A stretch of 64,000 nt of DNA from Actinomycetota bacterium (GTDB lineage: Bacteria > Actinomycetota > Actinomycetes > S36-B12 > GCA-2699445): positions 1 through 64,000 of the forward strand of contig JAPOIY010000002.1 in assembly GCA_029978705.1 (NCBI GenBank), in the 5' to 3' direction. This document shows positions 56,373 to 64,000 of this stretch, one piece after another. Numbering within the stretch: the stretch's first letter is position 1; each line of letters starts with the position of its first letter. A program made the translations under genes and the position numbers. The notes under the pieces are model-generated. The model saw nothing but the letters and a program-made list of their open reading frames with translations, had not been told where the DNA came from and searched no databases.

Positions 56373-57766
56373 TCGTCGTCCTTCCGGATCAGGGACAGCA
56401 CCTCGTCGCGCAGGGCTGCCAGCGTGTCGGGGTCGGTGGCCTCGGCGTTGAGGCGCAGCAGTGGCTCCGTGTTGGAGGGGCGCACGTTGAACCACCAGTC
56501 GGGAGTGCTGACGGTGAGCCCGTCGAGGTCGTCCATGTCGCCCCGCCCCGTGAACGCCGTGCGGACCCGGTGCAGGGCGGCGGGCACGTCGGGTACCCGG
56601 GTGTTGATCTCCCCGGTGGCGGGGTACCGCTCGTAGCCGGCCAGCAGGTCCGCCAGGGTCGTTCCCGGGGGGCTGGCGCCGAGGACGGCCAGGACGTTCA
56701 TCGCGGCCAGCATGCCGGAGTCCGCCCGCCAGAAGTCGCGGAAGTAGAAGTGGCCCGAGTGCTCGCCGCCGAACGCGGCCCCCGTGCGCGCCATCGTGTC
56801 CTTGATATAGGAGTGCCCCACCCGGGTGCGCTCGGGGACGCCGCCGAGTTCGGTGATGATCTCGGGGACGGCACGGCTCGTGATGAGGTTGTGGATGATC
56901 GTGGCGCCGGGCTGGTCGGCCAGGACCTGGGCCGCGATCAGCCCGGTGATGGCCGAGGGGCTGACCACGGCTCCGGTGTTGTCGACCACGAAGCACCGGT
57001 CGGCATCGCCGTCGAACGCCAGCCCGAGATCGGCGTCCAACTGGCGCACCTTGGCCTGGAGGTCGCGCAGCGTCTCCGGGTCGATCGGGTTGGCCTCGTG
57101 ATTGGGGAACGTCCCGTCGAGGTCGAAGTAGAGCGGGATGATGGTGAGCGGCAGTTCGGGAAGGCCCGCGGCCGTGCCCAGGACCGCCGGCACGGTGTAG
57201 CCCCCCATCCCGTTGCCGGCGTCCACCACGACCCGCAGGGGCCGGATGCCGGACAGGTCCACGAGACCGCGGAGGAAGGCCGCGTAGTCGGCGATCATGT
57301 CCCGCGTGTGTCCCTGCCCCGGGGGCACGTCGGCGTCTGCGACGCTGCCGCGGGAGACGATGTCGCGGATCTCGGCCAGACCCGTGTCTTCCCCGACGGG
57401 CGCCGCGCCCACCCGGCACAGTTTGATGCCGTTGTACTCGGCGGGGTTGTGGCTGGCCGTGAACATCGCGCCCGGCAGGCCCAGGCGGCCGGAGGCGAAG
57501 TACAGCGCGTCGGTGGAGCACAGGCCGATGTCGATCACATCGCACCCCTGTCCGGTCACGCCGTCCCGGAAGGCGGCGACGAGGTCGGGGCCGCTGGGGC
57601 GCATGTCGTGCCCCACGACCACGGCGCCCGGACCGCCCGCTGCCGGCATCGCGCCCACCACCTGTACGAACGCGGCGCCCACGTCGCGGGCGAGGTCCTC
57701 GTCGAACTGGTCGGGGACGACACCGCGGACGTCGTACGCCTTGATGATCGTGGAAAGGTCCCGCAC
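56369..57766 (-). CDS. manB: Phosphomannomutase/phosphoglucomutase
   Basis: A 465-residue hexose-phosphate mutase. It supplies mannose-1-phosphate for GDP-mannose and so for mannosylated envelope components. The catalytic phosphoserine loop is FTASHNPAEYNGIK at about 103, the metal-binding loop is LAFDGDADRCF at about 250, the sugar-binding loop is FGGEHSGHFYFRD at about 335, and the phosphate-binding loop is RPSNTEPLLRLN at about 430. The GTG at 57766 (VRDLSTIIKAYDVRG) is chosen as the natural start. It lies next to the GT2 glycosyltransferase and Trm112-like genes, as in other actinomycetes. Confidence 0.95.
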   Translation of the reverse strand: MRDLSTIIKAYDVRGVVPDQFDEDLARDVGAAFVQVVGAMPAAGGPGAVVVGHDMRPSGPDLVAAFRDGVTGQGCDVIDIGLCSTDALYFASGRLGLPGAMFTASHNPAEYNGIKLCRVGAAPVGEDTGLAEIRDIVSRGSVADADVPPGQGHTRDMIADYAAFLRGLVDLSGIRPLRVVVDAGNGMGGYTVPAVLGTAAGLPELPLTIIPLYFDLDGTFPNHEANPIDPETLRDLQAKVRQLDADLGLAFDGDADRCFVVDNTGAVVSPSAITGLIAAQVLADQPGATIIHNLITSRAVPEIITELGGVPERTRVGHSYIKDTMARTGAAFGGEHSGHFYFRDFWRADSGMLAAMNVLAVLGASPPGTTLADLLAGYERYPATGEINTRVPDVPAALHRVRTAFTGRGDMDDLDGLTVSTPDWWFNVRPSNTEPLLRLNAEATDPDTLAALRDEVLSLIRKDDE

Positions 57767-57789
57767 GGGGGCGAGCGTACCGGGTGTGG

Positions 57790-58155
57790 TCAGGAGTCGA
57801 CGTCGCGCAGGACCCGCAGGTGCCCGCGCCGGGTCACCTCGAGGGTGCCGGGGGGCGCGGGGGTCTCGGCGGGGGGCTCCTCCGGGCGGGGTCGCCCCGC
57901 TTCGCGCACGGCCTCGGCGAGCGCCTCCAGGTCGTCGCTGCTGGGCCGCAGCGCGTCGGGGTCGGGCTGGAGCCGGACGACCTCCCACCCGCGGGGGGCG
58001 GTCAGCCGCTCGCTGTGGGCCTGGCACAGGTCATAGCAGTGGGGTTCGGCGTAGGTCGCGAGGGGGCCGAGCACAGCGGTGCAGTCCGCGTACACGTAGG
58101 TCAGGGTGGCGACCGCCGGACGGGTGCACGACGGTTTACTACAGCGCCGACCCAT
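57790..58155 (-). CDS. DUF3499 family protein
   Basis: A 121-residue small protein with the DUF3499 opening MGRRCSKPSCTRPAVATLTYVYAD (key part RRCSKPSC) and LCQAHSERLTAPRGWEVVRL near residue 50. The early Cys pairs and Cys-His in YDLCQAH could bind zinc. A Pro-rich linker and a basic C-terminus (RRGHLRVLRDVD) follow. It is conserved next to manB and the whiB2 region throughout actinomycetes; its function is unknown. Confidence 0.93.
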   Translation of the reverse strand: MGRRCSKPSCTRPAVATLTYVYADCTAVLGPLATYAEPHCYDLCQAHSERLTAPRGWEVVRLQPDPDALRPSSDDLEALAEAVREAGRPRPEEPPAETPAPPGTLEVTRRGHLRVLRDVDS

Positions 58156-58206
58156 ACCCGGACGATACCTGCCCCCCGGCCGCCGGCCCGGCAGACACGC
58201 CCCGCG

Positions 58207-59754
58207 TCACTGCGTGTAGCGGGGCAGCGCACGCGTCGCGGGGATCCACACCCGCAGCGGTGCGAGGGCGTAGCCGGTCAGGGACCGGCCGTCATCGAGT
58301 TGTACGTGGCCCACATGCACGATTCCGGTGCCGGCGGTGCGGGCCACGATGGCGCTGTAGGTGGCGGCGGGGGCCCGCACGGGAACCGCGACGGTGGTGT
58401 CGGCAGCGACGCGGACCGGGCGGCCGCGCTGCGGCCGGGCGCCGGAGGGGTCGGCGGGCAGCAGACTCACGTCGACCTGGGCCGGGCCCCCCACCGCCGT
58501 GACGAGCAGGGTGGCGTCGAGGGAGCGGGACAGCCCGGTGACCGCTGCCCGGCCGGACAGGGGAGGTGCGGCACCCAGCCACGCGAAGTCCTCGCCGGGG
58601 TCGATCGCGTTGGCGGTCTCGGCGCGGGTGAGGCGCTCCTGCGCCGCCTGCCGCTGGGCCGCGCCATTGGCGTCCTGCACGGCACGTTCGGCGGCCGCCA
58701 CCGCCGCCTCGCGGCGCGCGCGCACCGACTCGTCGACGGCGGTGGTCGCCCGCATGCCGGCCAGCACCTCGACGTCGCCGGTGATCCGCAGCGCGGCCAC
58801 CCGTCCGGAGATCTCGTCGGTCAGGTCCAGCACCGTGACGGCACCCTCCTTCACCGGGACCGGCTGGCCGGCGAGCAGCGGGAGGGGGCCGTTCTCCGTC
58901 AGCGCCGTCAGTCGGACCGTGCCGCTGCCGCGCGGCGCGATCAGGTGCAGTTCGCGCGATCCTGCGCCGCCGGGCACGCCAGCGAGAACGACGTGTCGGG
59001 CCGGTTCGCCGGCAGGGGAGGCCAGGTCGGCGCCCATCGGCGTGAGGCCGTTCATCTGCTCGTCCCGCAGGATCGCGGCCACGAGCCCGACGCGGGTGCG
59101 CACCCGCAGGGCCACGGCCGGGGAGCGGCGGGCCAACTTGTCCACGCGCACCTCGACGGTGGCGCCGGCGGGCACGGTGATGCCGTCGTCCCCGGCGGTC
59201 TCGATCGGTCCGCCCTTGGTGAATGCGGTGATGTCCACGAGGGAGTCCGACGCGGTCGGGTTGGTGAGCACCACGACCGAGTGCTGCCCCGGCTGGGCGC
59301 CCGCTCCCAACAGCCACGACTCCGCGGTGGCCGGGGGGCACGGCGCCGACGCCAGGCCCTTGCCCTCCCCACGCGGGTCGACGAGGACTTCGGCGGTGAT
59401 CAGGCCGGGGGCGAGCCCGCCGTCGGCGTGCACGGTCGCGGAGCCGGTGGCGGGCGCCGTGGCGGTGGCCCCGGGGCGGGTGATGTGGGCGAGTTCGCGG
59501 CGGCCCTGGTCGACCCGGACGCGGCCCGGCACGTCCTGGCCCCGCGTGTCGGGTACCGACGCGGCGGCCACGCTGGCGTCCTCGTCGGCGCTGCCGCGCC
59601 CGGTGCACGCGAGGTCGGCGGACCTCAGGAACTCCCGCACGGTGGCGTCCGACGCTGCCGTGCGCGCATCCGGCTGCAGGGCGGACGCCGCGGCCAGCGC
59701 GCCTCCGCACAGACCGACGACGACACCGGCGGACGTCACCGAGCGCCACGTCAT
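58207..59754 (-). CDS. DUF5719 family exported protein
   Basis: A 515-residue predicted exported or membrane-anchored protein with an N-terminal hydrophobic segment (TSAGVVVGLCGGALAAASAL). The repeated beta-rich stretches such as VVVLTNPTASDSLVDITAF and VTVPAGATVEVRVDKLA are typical of DUF5719. A helical insertion at about 335-370 (REAAVAAAERAVQDANGAA) precedes the last domain. It overlaps the GT2 gene stop as ATGA and is conserved beside it in actinomycetes. It probably works with the GT2 membrane protein in envelope glycan biology (inference). Confidence 0.9.
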   Translation of the reverse strand: MTWRSVTSAGVVVGLCGGALAAASALQPDARTAASDATVREFLRSADLACTGRGSADEDASVAAASVPDTRGQDVPGRVRVDQGRRELAHITRPGATATAPATGSATVHADGGLAPGLITAEVLVDPRGEGKGLASAPCPPATAESWLLGAGAQPGQHSVVVLTNPTASDSLVDITAFTKGGPIETAGDDGITVPAGATVEVRVDKLARRSPAVALRVRTRVGLVAAILRDEQMNGLTPMGADLASPAGEPARHVVLAGVPGGAGSRELHLIAPRGSGTVRLTALTENGPLPLLAGQPVPVKEGAVTVLDLTDEISGRVAALRITGDVEVLAGMRATTAVDESVRARREAAVAAAERAVQDANGAAQRQAAQERLTRAETANAIDPGEDFAWLGAAPPLSGRAAVTGLSRSLDATLLVTAVGGPAQVDVSLLPADPSGARPQRGRPVRVAADTTVAVPVRAPAATYSAIVARTAGTGIVHVGHVQLDDGRSLTGYALAPLRVWIPATRALPRYTQ

Positions 59755-62700
59755 CGCACACCGCCCGACCGCACGGCGACGACCCCGAGCACGGCGACCG
59801 CCCCGAGCGAGACGAGGAGCAGGGTGAGGGTGCGCGGCGTCGCGTCGGGGGTGACCGCCACCTCCCCGGTCGTGCCCGGTGGGACCGGGAACGACTGGTG
59901 CGTCCCGGCGGCCGGGGCCAGCGTGGTGCCACCGATCTCCGCCCGCCACACGGCATCGGGTTGTTCCGCGATCTCGACCGCGCCGGCTGCCGCCGGCAGT
60001 GGCCCGGCCGCCGTGACGGCGGGACCCTGCGGGTCGGCGGGCAGGGCCACGGCTCCGTCGGGGGTGACGCTGCGGGCCCGGGGCTGCGGGGCCGTCACCT
60101 CCCACAGGGCGCGGCCGTCGATGGTGGACACGCGGCGCAGCCCGGGCACCGCGTCGAGTTGCCGGGCCAGGGCGCGGTCCCGGGGGACCTGCACCGCGAC
60201 GAAACGCACCGCCCATGAGGAGATCTCGGTCAGAGCGGCACCGGAACCGGCCGTCATGCGGGAAACGGCCGACCCGAAGTCCGCCAGGTCGGTCAGCGGC
60301 GGCGCCATGTCGGCATCGCCCAGACGGGGCCCGGCGCCGGAGAGGATCTCGTAGGAGACCGTGCCGTCGGGGCGCTGGGCGAGCTGCAGCGAACGGGGGG
60401 CCTCGGGGCCGAGGGAGGCGGCCGACACGAACGGGCTGATGACCATCGGCTCACGGCGGGTCAGCAGGGACTCCCCCTCCGCGGCCCACCAGCCGCCCAC
60501 GAGCACCGGGCTGAGCAGGAACACCGCCACTGCCACCCGGGCGGCGGTACGACGCAGGTTGGTGAGGGCCGCGGCGATGGCCACGACGAGCCCGAGCGCC
60601 ATGAGCAGGGTCCCGGCCCCGGGCCACGCCGGGACGGGGGCGGCCGCCCACGGTGTCGGGATGGGCGCCCACACCTGGGCCACGGCCAACCCGATTCCGG
60701 CGAGGACCACCAGCCACGCCGTGACGACCACCGGCCGGGTCGCGCGGGGCACGAGGGCCAGGAGGCCGAGGACGACCAGGACGGCACCGAGCCAGAACGG
60801 CGGCGCCGCGGGCCCGCCCGGGTACAGCAGGCCCAGTTGCCACGGGGCCGCGGGGGCGGCGGCGAGGGTGGCGGGGTGGGCGCCGACGTCGAGCAGCAGC
60901 GTTGCCGGGGCGGCCCAGAAGGTGGCGCTCCACGGCCACAGCAGGGCGACGACCCCGAGCGCGACGAGGACCATCCGCCCGGCGTCGGCGAACCGGCGGC
61001 CGACGAGGCACGCCCCGCACCCGGCCAGGAGGAGCGTGACGGCCAGCGCCGGGGAGAACGCGGCCAGGGCGGCCAGCAGGACCACCGTGGCCGCCCACGT
61101 GCGCCCCGTGGCGGGGGGCAGCGGGCTCGGCAGGGGTGTGCAGCGCACCAGGAACCGCAGGGTCGGGGGCAGCAGGACCGCGGCGACCGCGATTCCCAGC
61201 CGTCCGGTGTCGACGGCGGCGGTCAGGGCGGGCACGAGGGCGTAGGCCAGTCCGGCCGCCACGAGGACGGGGCGGCGCACGAGGCCGCGCAGCGCCAGCA
61301 TCAGGCTGAGCGCGGCGAGCACCGGGGCGGCCAGCAGCAGGACCTGCACCGCGACGGTGGCCGATCCCAGCGGCACGACGGCAGCGGCGGCCAGGACGGC
61401 CAGGTACGGCGGGGCGGCGGCAGCGGAGCCCAGTCCCACCTCGTGCCAGGGGGACCGGAAGGCCGCGAACAGGTCCAGGGCGCCGTCGGGGGCGGCGAGC
61501 AGCGCCCCCCCGCTGAGCCGGCCGTCGCCGAACCACAGCCCCCACCCGGCGATCAGGCACACCACGGCGAGCACGACGGTGACGCCGACCGCGGCCCGGC
61601 CGAAGCGGCGCCAGCGCCGGGTGGCGGCGTCGGCGTCGGCGACGCGCGGGGCGACCACCTGCTCGGACAGGTGGGCGGCCCGCTGCCCGAGGGTGGGGCG
61701 CAGGTGGCGCAGTTCGCGGTCGCGGATGACGGCGGTGCGGGACACGGCGCGGCGGCCGCGCGCGACCGACCGCCAGGACGTGAGGCCCACGACGGTGCCG
61801 GCCAGGTCGGCGACGGCGCGGCGCGGCGCCAGCGTCACGACACCCAGCACGAACCGCAGCAGCCCGGCCAGGGCGAACCGTGCGGCGGTGAACGGTAGCC
61901 GCCACAGCGGCGCGTGCACGAGCCCGGTGATCACGGCCGCGCGCCGGTGACGGTAGCGCAGCGACCCGCGGGCCACGACGTCCCGTTGCCGGCGGGTGGC
62001 CGCGCCACGGTGGTACACGACGGCGGCCGGGGCCACGACGACGCGTTCCCCGGCGCGCCGGGCCCGCCAGCAGAAGTCGGTGTCGGCCCCCTCCCGGGGG
62101 AAGGCGATACCGAACCCGCCGAGTCGGTCCCACACGTCGCGGCGCACGAGCATGCCCGGCGTCGACACCGCCATGACGTCGGTACGGCCGTCGAGTTGTC
62201 CCTGGTCGACCTCGCCGCGCGCCACTCCCCGCTCGGGGCGCCCGGCCCCGGAGAGGGCCAGCCCGCACTCCAGCAGCACCGTGGGGCGGCACCAGCCCCG
62301 CAGTTTGGGTCCCACGACGGTCGCTCCGGGCAGTTCCGCCGCCCGGTCCAGCAGGCCGCTCAGCGCCGGCGGCGCGGGGGCGCAGTCGTCGTGCAGCAGC
62401 CACACCCAGTCCTCGGGATCACCGGCCGCCGGACCATGCCCGTCGCGCAGATCGATCGTGACGTCGTCCGGCAGGGAGACGATCGCCGCCAGCCCCGCGG
62501 CCACCGCCTGGGGGAAGGGGGTCGACGCGGGGACGGTGACCGTCTCGCCGACCAGCGGGCAACCAGCCAGCAGCGCCGCCGTGTCGTCCGTGGACCCGAC
62601 GTCCACCGCGACCAGCCGGTCCGGCGCCCGGTCCAGGGCGGCCAGTGCCGCGAGGACACGGGGCAGCCAGCGCTGCCCGTCGTGGGCCACGAGGACGGCG

Positions 62701-62765
62701 GTGACCCGCTGGGGCCGCCGGAGACCCGGGGTGGCGTCGGCAAGGACGCTTGCCGCACTGCTCAT
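59751..62765 (-). CDS. GT2-family glycosyltransferase fused to a multi-spanning membrane domain
   Basis: A 1004-residue protein. Residues about 18-290 form a GT2 catalytic domain: VTAVLVAHDGQRWLPRVLAAL start, AVDVGSTDDTAALL, the metal-binding LLHDDCAP at about 125, and GTDFCWRARRAGE-like EGADTDFCWRARRAG near 225 (shorter unit DTDFCWR). Residues from about 395 to the end contain about twelve membrane helices with an extracytoplasmic part near 770-960. This is the actinobacterial galactofuranosyltransferase-like or polysaccharide-exporting GT2 architecture next to whiB2. It is coupled to DUF5719. The sugar and acceptor are unknown; nearby manB points to mannose metabolism. Confidence 0.92.
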   Translation of the reverse strand: MSSAASVLADATPGLRRPQRVTAVLVAHDGQRWLPRVLAALAALDRAPDRLVAVDVGSTDDTAALLAGCPLVGETVTVPASTPFPQAVAAGLAAIVSLPDDVTIDLRDGHGPAAGDPEDWVWLLHDDCAPAPPALSGLLDRAAELPGATVVGPKLRGWCRPTVLLECGLALSGAGRPERGVARGEVDQGQLDGRTDVMAVSTPGMLVRRDVWDRLGGFGIAFPREGADTDFCWRARRAGERVVVAPAAVVYHRGAATRRQRDVVARGSLRYRHRRAAVITGLVHAPLWRLPFTAARFALAGLLRFVLGVVTLAPRRAVADLAGTVVGLTSWRSVARGRRAVSRTAVIRDRELRHLRPTLGQRAAHLSEQVVAPRVADADAATRRWRRFGRAAVGVTVVLAVVCLIAGWGLWFGDGRLSGGALLAAPDGALDLFAAFRSPWHEVGLGSAAAAPPYLAVLAAAAVVPLGSATVAVQVLLLAAPVLAALSLMLALRGLVRRPVLVAAGLAYALVPALTAAVDTGRLGIAVAAVLLPPTLRFLVRCTPLPSPLPPATGRTWAATVVLLAALAAFSPALAVTLLLAGCGACLVGRRFADAGRMVLVALGVVALLWPWSATFWAAPATLLLDVGAHPATLAAAPAAPWQLGLLYPGGPAAPPFWLGAVLVVLGLLALVPRATRPVVVTAWLVVLAGIGLAVAQVWAPIPTPWAAAPVPAWPGAGTLLMALGLVVAIAAALTNLRRTAARVAVAVFLLSPVLVGGWWAAEGESLLTRREPMVISPFVSAASLGPEAPRSLQLAQRPDGTVSYEILSGAGPRLGDADMAPPLTDLADFGSAVSRMTAGSGAALTEISSWAVRFVAVQVPRDRALARQLDAVPGLRRVSTIDGRALWEVTAPQPRARSVTPDGAVALPADPQGPAVTAAGPLPAAAGAVEIAEQPDAVWRAEIGGTTLAPAAGTHQSFPVPPGTTGEVAVTPDATPRTLTLLLVSLGAVAVLGVVAVRSGGVR

Positions 62766-62857
62766 CGGACCTCCGGGGGCGGGAATGCCCTGACACGATA
62801 AGCGACGAATCGCCGCCGATCAGGACATTCCGGATGTGCCCCCCGGGTGTCGCAGCG

Positions 62858-63115
62858 TCAGCCGGCGGCCTTCTTGAGGCGGCGGCGCTCCCGCTCGGAC
62901 AGGCCACCCCAGATGCCGAAGCGCTCGTCGTTGGCCAGCGCGTACTCGAGGCAGTCCGAACGCACGTCGCACGACAGGCAGACCTTCTTCGCCTCCCGTG
63001 TGCTGCCACCCTTCTCCGGGAAGAAGGCCTCAGGGTCGGTCTGCGCACACAGCGCCCGCTCCTGCCAGCCCATCTCCTCGGTCTCCGTCATCGGCAAAAA
63101 GACCATCTCACCCAC
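62858..63115 (-). CDS. whiB2: WhiB2-type iron-sulfur transcription factor
   Basis: An 85-residue WhiB-family protein that binds a [4Fe-4S] cluster and works with the primary sigma factor to control septation genes. The four cluster Cys are C23, C46, C49 and C55 (LCAQTDPEAFFPEKGG and CLSCDVRSDC). The GIWGG turn and basic tail (SERERRRLKK) follow. The sequence around PEKGGSTREAKK identifies the WhiB2/WhmD group. GTG 63115 is chosen over ATG 63106 because AGGAGG lies six bases before the GTG. A promoter with two palindromes lies upstream. Confidence 0.95.
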   Translation of the reverse strand: MGEMVFLPMTETEEMGWQERALCAQTDPEAFFPEKGGSTREAKKVCLSCDVRSDCLEYALANDERFGIWGGLSERERRRLKKAAG

Positions 63116-63183
63116 GAGGTTCCTCCTTGGTTCCCATGTTCCCGGACGGGTACCCCTACCCTTGGCCCTCACCGGCCCCGCGA

Positions 63184-63200
63184 ACACGCGTGTAATTACA
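63184..63200. promoter_or_regulatory. Overlapping palindromes at the whiB2 promoter
   Basis: Two perfect 10-bp palindromes overlap by three bases: ACACGCGTGT (63184-63193) and TGTAATTACA (63191-63200). The second contains the predicted -10 hexamer and the first spans the expected transcription start. They are good candidates for repressor or activator sites. Confidence 0.55.
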
Positions 63201-63223
63201 TGGGTGTGATCCGGGGGCGTCAA
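63195..63223 (-). promoter_or_regulatory. Predicted sigma70-type promoter of whiB2
   Basis: On the minus strand TTGACG (63223-63218) and TGTAAT (63200-63195) are separated by exactly 17 bp. The start of transcription would fall near 63187, giving a leader of about 70 nt before the GTG at 63115. Confidence 0.65.
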
Positions 63224-63238
63224 CCCCCTCTCCCACAT

Positions 63239-63299
63239 CTGTGGATAGATCGTCGCCGAAACACGACATCTGGGGCTTATCCCGGCGTGTCATCCACAG
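63239..63299. repeat. Inverted repeat around the fbiC 3' end
   Basis: CTGTGGAT (63239-63246) and ATCCACAG (63292-63299) are perfect inverted copies 45 bp apart. Each resembles part of a DnaA box (TGTGGATAG at 63240-63248; TCATCCACA at 63290-63298). The fbiC stop codon lies within the right arm. It may be an RNA stem or weak DnaA sites. Confidence 0.35.
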
Positions 63300-64000
63300 G
63301 CAGGACTGGTCCGGTCGGGTGACCCGTATGTGGTCGTGCGCTGCCGAGCGGGCCGTCCGGCGGCGGCGGCGATGGCCGCCAGCTCCGCCGGTGTGCGGGA
63401 GCTGCCGTGCGCCGACCCGGCCATGCGCGAGATGGTCTCCTCCATCAGGGTGCCGCCGAGGTCATCGGCGCCGGAGGCGAGCATCACCCGGCACCCGGCC
63501 GGCCCGAGTTTCACCCACGAGCACTGGATGTGGTCGATGGCGCCGAAGAGCATCAGCCGCGCCATGGCATGCACGGCCCGGTTGTCGCGCGGGTCGGGGC
63601 CCGGCCGCGCCACCCCCGCCAGGTAGAGGGGGGCCTGCTGGTGGATGAACGGCAGGGGGACGAACTCGGTGAAGCCGCCGGTGTCCTCCTGGATGCGGCG
63701 GATGGTGCGCAGGTGGCGCACCCAGTGGTCGGGGCGGTCGACGTGGCCGAACATCATCGTGGCGCTCGTGGGCAGCCCGGTGCGGTGGGCCGTGGTGACG
63801 ACCTCCACCCACGCCGCGGCGGGCAGCTTCCCCTTCGTGAGCACCCAGCGGACATCGTCGTCGAGGATCTCCGCGGCCGTCCCGGGCAACGAGTCGACAC
63901 CCGCGTCCCGCGCCGCGGCGAGCCAGTCGGCGACCGACACCCCGCTGCGGCTGGCACCGCTGACGACCTCCATCGGGCTGAAGGCGTGCAGATGCAGCGT
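63290..64000 (-). CDS. fbiC: FbiC, C-terminal (CofH) part, cut by the window end
   Basis: The 3' part (about 237 codons) of the radical-SAM enzyme that makes the FO chromophore of coenzyme F420. The frame is open to the window edge, so the start lies outside. The region seen begins with [18 protein letters not shown] and includes [44 protein letters not shown] and [17 protein letters not shown] (shorter key units are LHAFSPMEV and [14 protein letters not shown]). All belong to the CofH half, which joins the tyrosine-derived part to the 5-amino-6-ribitylaminouracil radical product. The radical-SAM CxxxCxxC motifs are not in the window. F420 biosynthesis is therefore predicted for this organism. 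Confidence 0.93.
   Translation of the reverse strand, partial: TLHLHAFSPMEVVSGASRSGVSVADWLAAARDAGVDSLPGTAAEILDDDVRWVLTKGKLPAAAWVEVVTTAHRTGLPTSATMMFGHVDRPDHWVRHLRTIRRIQEDTGGFTEFVPLPFIHQQAPLYLAGVARPGPDPRDNRAVHAMARLMLFGAIDHIQCSWVKLGPAGCRVMLASGADDLGGTLMEETISRMAGSAHGSSRTPAELAAIAAAAGRPARQRTTTYGSPDRTSPACG

Overview
The window is about 70 % GC, gene-dense chromosomal DNA from an actinomycete (class Actinomycetes, order not assignable from the sequence alone). The evidence is a WhiB2-type regulator, the MtrA/MtrB two-component system, ftsE-ftsX with an M23 hydrolase and smpB, a 180-kDa-type NAD-glutamate dehydrogenase, a WS/DGAT acyltransferase, FbiC for coenzyme F420, DUF3499, DUF5719 and DUF2505 proteins, a DUF222/13E12 HNH nuclease, and frequent GTG starts with GTGA or ATGA overlaps. 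Most of the window is core chromosome; no insertion sequence, prophage, CRISPR array or tRNA was seen.

Layout. 1-507 holds no convincing gene. 508-3402 (-) is a secreted beta-helix/Ig-like protein, divergent from a six-PAS diguanylate cyclase (3727-6629) whose GGDEF domain carries a one-base frameshift. tmRNA (6642-7007, -) has a readable tag. It is followed by an HNH nuclease behind a LexA-type box. 8687-13359 (-) is a tight four-gene operon: a sphingosine-1-phosphate-lyase-like enzyme, an FGGY kinase, an amidohydrolase and DDAH. 13411-18494 (-) is the cell-division and translation block smpB, M23, ftsX, ftsE, prfB. 18542-22573 (-) is the first half of a Tad/Flp pilus locus; its tadZ and cpaB-like genes lie 14 kb away at 36923-38544. 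Between the halves are NAD-glutamate dehydrogenase, a NarL-type two-component pair, a GT87 mannosyltransferase-like protein, P5C dehydrogenase, a patatin and WS/DGAT. An AT-richer 500-bp stretch (36357-36868) ends in a strong hairpin with a T-run.

38602-48468 is the secA-hpf-comF-mtrB-mtrA neighbourhood, but without lpqB. 48567-53174 carries a secreted beta-propeller, a glutamyl-Q tRNA synthetase-like protein and, convergently, an HNOBA-containing hybrid kinase. 53171-63115 (-) is the conserved whiB2 region (GT2, DUF5719, DUF3499, manB, Trm112-like, CDF transporter, ahcY). Here it continues directly into an H-NOX heme sensor and its hybrid kinase. The window ends inside fbiC.

How the genes work together. 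tmRNA and SmpB are the ribosome-rescue pair. FtsEX activates septal hydrolases, here probably the neighbouring M23 protein. A 19-bp direct repeat upstream of ftsE resembles an MtrA box, which would link FtsEX to the MtrAB system encoded 29 kb away. P5C dehydrogenase and NAD-glutamate dehydrogenase together connect proline to 2-oxoglutarate. ManB, GT2 and GT87 point to mannose-based envelope glycans. The most unusual content is the H-NOX/HNOBA-kinase module behind ahcY, the lyase/kinase operon, and the orphan structured region at 36.4-36.9 kb.
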